DNA from: Candidatus Kuenenia stuttgartensis
GTDB lineage: Bacteria; Planctomycetota; Planctomycetia; Isosphaerales; Isosphaeraceae
Length of the DNA stretch: 5,695 nt
Direction of reading: 5' to 3'
NCBI GenBank assembly: GCA_945874095.1
Contig: CAMCFM010000323.1
Span: 1 to 5,695, forward strand
Shown: positions 1 through 4,655 of the stretch, piece after piece
How the letters are laid out: each line of letters begins with the position of its first letter
Numbering within the stretch: the stretch's first letter is position 1
Program-made: the position numbers and the translations under genes
Notes under the pieces: model-generated
The model's database searches: none
What the model saw: only the letters and a program-made list of their open reading frames with translations
What the model was told of the DNA's origin: nothing

Positions 1-1842
1 TTTACAGTCAGAGGACTTCGGGCCTCCACACCCTATACTCTGATAGCCACTCTGGATCTGGGCGGAGAGTCACGTATCTCCCGTGCCCGATTCCTCTCCG
101 GCGAAACTCAGGCCCGCGTTCTGCTCGAGCCGAATTCCAACGATCAGCCCGACACAGACCTTGCAGAGCAGAAGCCTGCCGCCCGCCCGAAAATGACGAC
201 CGCTAAAACGGAAGCGAAGTCCGACCAACCCGCTCCACCGAAGGGCAAGTGGGTTTTTGTTGAAGATGAGGCCGCTGACAACACCGCCAAAGTCAGCCCA
301 TCACGCAAAGATCGAGGTATCCAGAGAGTTTCCAACGAATCCGACCCACAATCCTCGGAGACTCGTACTGTAGAAACTCCGGCTCCGAAGCCTAAAAAGA
401 ACGAGGCATGGAGAGCAGCGGATCGTCCAGCGGTTGCTCCCAAGGCGGACACTCAGGTGAGAACCGTTCAGTACTCGGGCGATGACGATCAAAATCCTCT
501 ACCCCCGGCCATTGAACGCAAGCCGTTTGTTTATGAGGAGTTCGAAGAGCCAGCTCAGTCGGAAGTGGCTGATCGCCGGATTGCCAAACGCAGCAGCCGC
601 GCGATTGCTGAAACAGCCGACGGGCTGAGAAGTTTGCCCGATGATCTGGCGCCTGTTACGGATGTCCCTTCTGCTGAAGAGATTCTGGATGCAGAGGAGG
701 TGACTGTAGAACGTCGGCCACCCCGGCGAGCCGTCGCAAACACAAGGCCCAGAACCGACAATCTTTATACAGACGCACCCTCGGCTGGAAATATGCGTGT
801 CGAGCAGATTGACGAGGTCAACCGCATCAGAAGAGCCCAGAGGGAAAGTCAACTCGCTGGTCGTGATGGAAACGATTACGAAACTCCAGCCCGAAGTTCG
901 ACATGGGAGCAAGCTCAACGCCCGATGGATGAACTGGCTCGGACGGATCGGACAATCAGTCGGGCCAATCGCTCGATCGAAGGGTTGAAGTCGCCAGTCG
1001 ACGTGCCCGACTATGCTCCTGCATCAACATCCATGAACGATGCAAGTGTCTCATCTGGAAGAGGTTTGGAAAGACCAGTCGCCAAGCGGGCCGAGATTCA
1101 GAAAACACTTGAGCCAGCCCGTCAATCGACCATGGTTTCACAGATCGAGCCTGATGTGGCTCGAACGGATCAAGAGCGAATTGACCGTCTTAAAGCGACG
1201 GAAAAGACTCAGGACTCGGCATTTGGAGCAGATTCTTCGAAGTCCAGTGAATGGATCAACAGAATGACAGGCGGGTTGGCCTTTTGGAAGAAGCCAGCCG
1301 GTTCCGCAGTCGACGATAAGGTTGCAGGCGTATTTTGCGACTTCGACTCCAACAATCAGAGAGTCATAGACTTCGAGCTACCCGACATCAAAGGTCGCCC
1401 GACGCGTTTGAGTCAAATGCCTTCGGAGTTGACACTCCTATTTTTCTGGGGCACCTGGTGCAAGCCATGTCATGAAGCCATGCCACACCTGGTGGAACTT
1501 CAGAGGCGACTGGCTTCGGACAACGTCCAAATCATCGGGATCGCTTACGAAGAGGGTGCGATGGTTGATCGCCAAAAGAAGGTGGCCATGGCGGCCGACC
1601 GTTACGGAGTGAACTTCCCTTTGCTGATGGGTGGCAAAGGCGGAGCGGATGCTTGTCCAGTGCGTAAGTCGCTTGGTGTGCAGGTTTATCCAACGATGGT
1701 ACTGCTTGACCGTGATGGCCGTGTCCTTTGGCGCGATCAAGGCACCACTCCAGCGACCATGGGCCGACTGGACCGTGTTTTGGCATCACACCTGCGAGAA
1801 ATTGACACAAAGCAAGTGGCCCGATCATCACGCGAAGATTGA
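1..1842 (+). CDS. TlpA/thioredoxin-domain protein with long disordered region, 5' end missing
   Basis: The frame is open from the first base to a TGA at 1840-1842, giving 613 visible residues; the true start lies left of the window. The ATG at 193 has no Shine-Dalgarno sequence, and the in-frame stretch before it reads like protein (VRGLRASTPYTLIATLDLGG), resembling the end of a carboxypeptidase-regulatory/transthyretin-like beta-sandwich. Residues about 60-440 are hydrophilic and rich in Arg, Asp, Ser, Ala and Pro, without cysteine, so probably disordered. Residues about 446-600 form a TlpA/AhpC-TSA-type thioredoxin fold: FELPDIKGRPTRLS, then FFWGTWCKPC with Cys487 and Cys490 as the redox pair, and the cis-proline loop VYPTMVLLDRDGRVLW with Pro564. 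Proteins of this family usually act as thiol-disulfide oxidoreductases outside the cytoplasmic membrane. Export cannot be checked because the N-terminus is absent. The thioredoxin call is firm; substrate and role are unknown. Confidence 0.88.
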   Translation, partial: FTVRGLRASTPYTLIATLDLGGESRISRARFLSGETQARVLLEPNSNDQPDTDLAEQKPAARPKMTTAKTEAKSDQPAPPKGKWVFVEDEAADNTAKVSPSRKDRGIQRVSNESDPQSSETRTVETPAPKPKKNEAWRAADRPAVAPKADTQVRTVQYSGDDDQNPLPPAIERKPFVYEEFEEPAQSEVADRRIAKRSSRAIAETADGLRSLPDDLAPVTDVPSAEEILDAEEVTVERRPPRRAVANTRPRTDNLYTDAPSAGNMRVEQIDEVNRIRRAQRESQLAGRDGNDYETPARSSTWEQAQRPMDELARTDRTISRANRSIEGLKSPVDVPDYAPASTSMNDASVSSGRGLERPVAKRAEIQKTLEPARQSTMVSQIEPDVARTDQERIDRLKATEKTQDSAFGADSSKSSEWINRMTGGLAFWKKPAGSAVDDKVAGVFCDFDSNNQRVIDFELPDIKGRPTRLSQMPSELTLLFFWGTWCKPCHEAMPHLVELQRRLASDNVQIIGIAYEEGAMVDRQKKVAMAADRYGVNFPLLMGGKGGADACPVRKSLGVQVYPTMVLLDRDGRVLWRDQGTTPATMGRLDRVLASHLREIDTKQVARSSRED

Positions 1843-1889
1843 TCGGCGACTATCTCTCCCACTCAGAAATCTGGAGTTAAACTATGTAG

Positions 1890-1922
1890 GCCATGTCCCC
1901 TGACATGGCGGGCTTTGGTTTT
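1890..1922 (+). terminator. Probable intrinsic terminator of the thioredoxin-domain gene
   Basis: A perfect 8-bp stem GCCATGTC/GACATGGC (1890-1897 and 1902-1909) encloses a 4-nt loop CCCT. It is followed by GGGCTTTGGTTTT, so the T-rich part is interrupted by GG. It lies 47 nt after the stop codon. Position and stem support a rho-independent terminator; the imperfect T tract lowers confidence. Confidence 0.5.
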
Positions 1923-1953
1923 AAGGAACATGCGGTTTTTGGGGTGATGTGGG

Positions 1954-1995
1954 TCCAGCGGAGACATCTATTAATAGGCATGTCCGAAGGACATC
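1954..1995. repeat. Hairpin-bearing intergenic repeat, copy 1
   Basis: The last 36 bases (1960-1995) match copy 2 (2031-2066) at 32 of 36 positions, and the match extends left over a conserved TCC-N3-GGAG element. Each copy holds a second small hairpin, ATGTCC-GAA-GGACAT, with a 6-bp perfect stem and GAA loop (1980-1994 here). Between the two hairpins is an A/T-rich stretch, ATCTATTAA. The arrangement resembles a REP/BIME-like or small non-autonomous mobile element, or a paired terminator; the sequence alone does not decide. Confidence 0.7.
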
Positions 1996-2024
1996 CATAA
2001 ATCCGGGAAGCATTATCTTTGTGC

Positions 2025-2066
2025 TCCTTTGGAGGCATCTATTAAAAGCAATGTCCGAAGGACATC
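2025..2066. repeat. Hairpin-bearing intergenic repeat, copy 2
   Basis: This is the second copy of the unit, 71 bp downstream of copy 1. The left hairpin here is CTCC-TTT-GGAG (2024-2034), a 4-bp stem whose loop differs completely from copy 1 while the TCC/GGA arms are kept. The right hairpin ATGTCC-GAA-GGACAT (2051-2065) is identical to copy 1. Read on the minus strand, this hairpin is followed by TGCTTTTAAT, so it could also help terminate the leftward SctQ-like transcript. Confidence 0.7.
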
Positions 2067-2153
2067 AACAGCCCCAGCTTGTCGCTAGCCATGGTTGGGT
2101 TTGAAAATCGGAAGTTATTTTTCGGCCTGATCGTTAGGGCTCAAATCAACGCA

Positions 2154-2393
2154 TCAGATCAAGACTTGCAGAATCCGGATTCCCAATTCCTGATCCATTT
2201 GAACCAGTTCAGCACGAGCCACCAACCGATCTCCGCTGGTTAAGTCAATTGGTTCACTTGCGTTACGCATCAGTCCCAGGATGTCGCCGGGTTTAAGGTC
2301 TGCGAGCTTCGACAGAGTCATGCTCAGCCGGCCAAGTTCAACAGTCAAAGTGATGGGTAGATCTGAACTGGCAGGATTGCCATCGGCGCTCAT
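2154..2393 (-). CDS. Possible internally initiated SctQ C-terminal isoform (SpoA2 only)
   Basis: An in-frame ATG (2393-2391, Met319 of the full protein) sits about ten residues before the C-terminal SpoA domain and is preceded by AAAGG at 2408-2404 with a 10-nt gap. The product would have 79 residues, close to the short SctQ-C forms known from Yersinia YscQ, Salmonella SpaO and SsaQ, which are made by internal initiation and assemble with full-length SctQ. The start and Shine-Dalgarno are seen; use of this start is inferred by analogy. Confidence 0.4.
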   Translation of the reverse strand: MSADGNPASSDLPITLTVELGRLSMTLSKLADLKPGDILGLMRNASEPIDLTSGDRLVARAELVQMDQELGIRILQVLI

Positions 2394-3347
2394 GATTGGA
2401 AAGCCTTTCGTGAGGGGAGTTGGGGAGTATTTAGGCTTTTGAAGAACTTCGAATTGTTGGCCCTGAGGTTCTGAAACCAGGCTGGCTGCAAACGACCATC
2501 GGCTGGGGCCTGAACCCATTCTGCAGACCACCGGACCTGACAGGGTCGATAAAGAGCCTGCAAGTGGTGAATCTGTCCAGGGTAAAACGAGTTTGGGACG
2601 CAATCGCTGAACTCCGCCTGCCAGGTGGATCATGCCTGCCTGAACTCGGCCCAGAACGACTAGATTTTCAGATTCTGAGAGAAATCGGCTTTGATTCTGG
2701 TCGGATAATTTATTTGATTGAGCAGAACCTGTTTCTAAATCATGAGTCAGGGTGGCAGGCACCCACGCCCGAATCACTCCAACAGGTTGATCCAAATGGT
2801 TCAGTTCCCAAGCGATTGTGGAGCAGGGCCCCAAGCCAGTGGTGTCGAACGAGTCGGGGCCGACTCGATCCAAAACAAGCCGTGGCAAGGTGTTGGACTG
2901 ATTCAACAGGTCGGTCAGTTTGGCAGCAAGAACTGTCCAGAAACCCCATTCCACGGGTGTAGTCGGTAAATGGTTCTGAGCATCGCTGCGTTGATGGCCT
3001 AGCGATCGATCAATCACTCGATGGGCCAGAGGCGTTTCGATCCCTAGACCTACACGGGTTCCAAGAGTTGGGCAAAACCATTGGATGGTGATCCCAACAC
3101 GTTTCAAACCTGACGGCCGATCGGCGACGATGGGGCCTTCATGGGCAAGCGATAGACCGGTCTCGTTCTGAAAACTGGTCAAAAGCTCAGCCAGGGCAGG
3201 GCTTGAAGCGAGGTTGCGAAGCCGTTTCCGAATCATTTCGGAATGCCTGTCAATCAGGGGTAACTCTTGACCCCTCCAGGGTTTCGCCGTGTGTGATATG
3301 GAGTCTATCTCTGATGGAGGATCCCACTCGACAAGTTCTTCGGTCAC
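2154..3347 (-). CDS. sctQ: SctQ-type type III secretion C-ring/sorting-platform protein
   Basis: The 397-residue product has the layout of SctQ (YscQ/SpaO family). Residues about 90-215 resemble the FliM/SctQ N-terminal core (LGTRVGLGIETPLAHRVIDR, then TPVEWGFWTVLAAKLTDLL). A first divergent SpoA-like region lies at about 232-293 and a clear C-terminal SpoA domain at 330-397 (LTVELGRLSMTLSKLADLKP, later GDRLVARAELV). SctQ forms the cytoplasmic sorting platform under the injectisome export gate, with SctL, SctN and SctK. Two SpoA regions and the absence of a FliM-like N-terminal CheY-binding peptide favour SctQ over flagellar FliM or FliN. The start is GTG (3347-3345), overlapping the upstream stop as GTGA, with GGAG at 3361-3358 ten bases before it. 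No other recognisable secretion gene is visible here, so assignment to a non-flagellar system rests on domain architecture. Confidence 0.75.
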   Translation of the reverse strand: MTEELVEWDPPSEIDSISHTAKPWRGQELPLIDRHSEMIRKRLRNLASSPALAELLTSFQNETGLSLAHEGPIVADRPSGLKRVGITIQWFCPTLGTRVGLGIETPLAHRVIDRSLGHQRSDAQNHLPTTPVEWGFWTVLAAKLTDLLNQSNTLPRLVLDRVGPDSFDTTGLGPCSTIAWELNHLDQPVGVIRAWVPATLTHDLETGSAQSNKLSDQNQSRFLSESENLVVLGRVQAGMIHLAGGVQRLRPKLVLPWTDSPLAGSLSTLSGPVVCRMGSGPSRWSFAASLVSEPQGQQFEVLQKPKYSPTPLTKGFPIMSADGNPASSDLPITLTVELGRLSMTLSKLADLKPGDILGLMRNASEPIDLTSGDRLVARAELVQMDQELGIRILQVLI

Positions 3348-3361
3348 AGGTTTAAATCTCC
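3344..3361 (-). promoter_or_regulatory. Coupled stop/start and Shine-Dalgarno for the SctQ-like gene
   Basis: On the minus strand the TGA stop of the 365-residue gene (3346-3344) and the GTG start of the SctQ-like gene (3347-3345) share bases in a GTGA overlap. GGAG (3361-3358) lies 10 nt upstream of the GTG. This is a typical translational-coupling arrangement and supports the GTG start over later ATG codons. Confidence 0.75.
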
Positions 3362-4441
3362 GAGCCGGAAGGATGGATCCGAATCATCATTTTCCAAGTC
3401 TAAGTCGTCAAAGTCGGGCATATCGAGATCGAACAAGGCCGATTCGTCAGAGACGAGCGAGAGGATTTCAATCGACTCTTCGAACACCTCCGGAGGCAGA
3501 TCAGGTAGGGGAGGCTTTCCAGAAGCGAATGGCTTGGTTGGTATCTGGGGTATATCAGGTAGAAGCGAGATCAGATCAGAATCAGAATCAGAATCAGAAT
3601 CGAGTTCGACATCATTCACAAGAGTCGGTGGATTTTCCCAAAGTTCATAAGCTGTGGAGGCGATCCAGTTTTCCATCGCCAGATGATTTTCAGGCCAGGG
3701 GGGCTTGCCATTCCTGAGCCAGTAGGCCAGCTTAGGGCCGAGTTCCATGGAAATGTGCTGCAGGGTCCATTGCCGGAGTCGAGGCTCTAGAGCACCAGTC
3801 AGCGACGCAACGGTTACGAGTCCTAAATGTCCATCAGAACGGGACTTGGAATTTGAGGTTGATTCAAACTGCTGAAGTGTGGATTGGGCCAGAGCTGGCC
3901 AGTCGTTTGGAAGATTTTGAGTGATCGGCTTCAGCGATCGATTTTCGGTTGAGCGATCCGGCAGTGCGATGGCCCGCTTCAATCGACCGCACCAGACAAT
4001 GCGTCTAAGCCAGTCCATTCGGCTCGAACCTGCAAACAGACGCACGACTGATGACGCCGATTCAGATGGTGCGAGGTGGCTCACCAACCGTTCAGACCAG
4101 AGCGAATTGGCAGAATCAGAGGCAATCCTGGCAAGCATTCCGTTTGTCGAGCTTCCGTTTCGAACCTGTTGTAGAACACCTGTGATCTGCTTACTTAATA
4201 AGGCTTTGCGCCAGGTTTTGTGGATCCTGTTGAAATCCAGGGTGGCCTCGGATTCATGCAAATTTTTAAGCTGCATGATGGCTGAGGGGCGGGATAGATC
4301 AGCCGAACCGTTTTTCGTGTATTCGGAGGGGGCAAGCTGATTCAGAAGGGCCCGTTTTTCAGGATCTTTTTCCAATACCACCAAAGCGGCCTGATAGGCT
4401 GAAATTTTTGTCGATAATTCTACGGCCGGAACGTTTGGCAT
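3344..4441 (-). CDS. Unknown protein coupled to SctQ; possible SctK-like or accessory sorting-platform protein
   Basis: I do not recognise a family for this 365-residue product. Residues 1-270 look mainly helical, with Trp/Arg-rich stretches (RMDWLRRIVWCGRLKRA at 141-157, LRQWTLQHISMELGPKLAYW at 222-241) and no signal peptide or membrane segment, so it is probably cytoplasmic. Residues 281-289 are an Asp-Ser repeat, followed by a Pro-rich stretch (291-317) and a strongly acidic C-terminus (about 320-360) with FDLDMPDFDDLDLE. The ATG at 4441 is the only reasonable start: an in-frame TAA lies three codons upstream, and no clear Shine-Dalgarno is visible. The 4-nt overlap with the SctQ-like gene implies co-translation and a joint role. 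SctK, the adaptor between SctQ and SctD, is poorly conserved and often encoded nearby, so it is a candidate, but this is inference from context only. Confidence 0.8.
   Translation of the reverse strand: MPNVPAVELSTKISAYQAALVVLEKDPEKRALLNQLAPSEYTKNGSADLSRPSAIMQLKNLHESEATLDFNRIHKTWRKALLSKQITGVLQQVRNGSSTNGMLARIASDSANSLWSERLVSHLAPSESASSVVRLFAGSSRMDWLRRIVWCGRLKRAIALPDRSTENRSLKPITQNLPNDWPALAQSTLQQFESTSNSKSRSDGHLGLVTVASLTGALEPRLRQWTLQHISMELGPKLAYWLRNGKPPWPENHLAMENWIASTAYELWENPPTLVNDVELDSDSDSDSDLISLLPDIPQIPTKPFASGKPPLPDLPPEVFEESIEILSLVSDESALFDLDMPDFDDLDLENDDSDPSFRLGDLNL
3571..3599. repeat. Hexanucleotide tandem repeat coding for Asp-Ser
   Basis: Four perfect copies of TCAGAA (3576-3599), preceded by a partial TCAGA copy (3571-3575), lie inside the 365-residue gene. 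On the coding strand they read GAT-TCT and encode D281 to D289 (DSDSDSDSD). As the unit is 6 bp, changes in copy number would alter linker length without shifting the frame. Confidence 0.85.
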
Positions 4442-4603
4442 CAGGTTTTAAGGTGCTTTTGAGCAAGGTATTGGATGGATTCAGGCAGAATTCACGCATG
4501 AACTTTGCTGGTGCATTATTGTCTTGGATTCCGGCCAGTTCAGCAAGGGGCTGAGTTGCGTCATTTTTGACAAGAGCCCAAAGATCTTATTTGGAAAAGC
4601 CAT
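4441..4603 (-). pseudogene. Frame-broken small gene upstream of the SctQ partner
   Basis: Coding-like sequence changes frame twice here. From the ATG at 4603-4601 the reading begins MAFPNK. In a second frame, straight after a TAA at 4589-4587, it continues DLWALVKNDATQPLAELAG and on to KFMREF. From about 4483 a third frame reads LPESIQYLAQKHLKT and stops at TGA 4443-4441, which overlaps the next gene's ATG as TGATG. Restoring one base near 4587 and one near 4481 would give a single protein of about 54 residues. The composition and the coupled stop/start suggest a once-intact small gene at the head of the SctQ operon, now decayed, or sequencing errors. No single frame is complete and I recognise no family. 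The uninterrupted first frame alone would give only 40 residues of less convincing sequence. Confidence 0.4.
4567..4593 (+). promoter_or_regulatory. Weak candidate promoter for the membrane protein gene
   Basis: A perfect TTGACA (4567-4572) is followed after 15 nt by TATTTG (4588-4593), a poor -10 match with a short spacer. Transcription from it would start close to 4600, just before the inverted repeat at 4604-4634. Planctomycete promoters need not follow the sigma-70 consensus, so this is tentative. Confidence 0.25.
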
Positions 4604-4634
4604 TGTGATGATTTATGATCAGGAAATCATCACA
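4604..4634. promoter_or_regulatory. Perfect 11-bp inverted repeat between divergent genes
   Basis: TGTGATGATTT (4604-4614) and its exact reverse complement AAATCATCACA (4624-4634) flank a 9-nt spacer. Arm centres are 20 bp apart, about two helical turns, which suits a dimeric regulator. It ends 21 nt before the ATG at 4656 and, on the other strand, abuts the ATG at 4603 of the broken small gene. It could be an operator or a 5'-UTR hairpin that masks nearby initiation. No T tract follows, so a terminator is less likely. Confidence 0.55.
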
Positions 4635-4655
4635 CCAAATCCAAGGCACAAAATC

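Larger units (their letters stand above)
1843..2153. other. Intergenic region between convergent genes
   Basis: This 311-bp stretch lies between the ends of the thioredoxin-domain gene (+) and the SctQ-like gene (-). I see no coding frame in it. It contains one GC-rich hairpin followed by T runs (1890-1922) and two copies of a hairpin-bearing repeat (1954-1995 and 2025-2066). The remaining part, about 2067-2153, shows only a weak A/T inverted repeat (AAAAT...ATTTT around 2104-2121) and nothing else I can name. Confidence 0.75.

Noticed and set aside
499..918. 139-residue minus-strand open frame within the thioredoxin-domain gene
   Set aside because: It has no recognisable domain and lies antisense to a long convincing gene; open frames are expected opposite this codon usage.
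193..1842. Gene starting at ATG 193 as a complete 549-residue protein
   Set aside because: The frame is open to base 1 with protein-like sequence and no Shine-Dalgarno precedes 193, so the gene was called as partial instead.
2564..2962. 132-residue plus-strand open frame opposite the SctQ-like gene
   Set aside because: It is antisense to a gene with recognisable SpoA domains and has no family features or good ribosome binding site.
2154..3347. Flagellar FliM assignment
   Set aside because: The protein lacks the FliM N-terminal CheY-binding motif, is longer, and has a second SpoA-like region, which fits SctQ better.
3571..3601. CRISPR or regulatory repeat array
   Set aside because: It is a six-base in-frame coding repeat without spacers.
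3289..3717. 142-residue plus-strand open frame containing a Gln-Asn run
   Set aside because: The QNQNQN run is the antisense reading of the Asp-Ser hexamer repeat; the minus-strand gene is supported by its coupled overlap with the SctQ-like gene.
4604..4634. Inverted repeat as a rho-independent terminator
   Set aside because: The stem is A/T-rich and no T tract follows on either strand; its location between divergent starts fits an operator or leader hairpin better.
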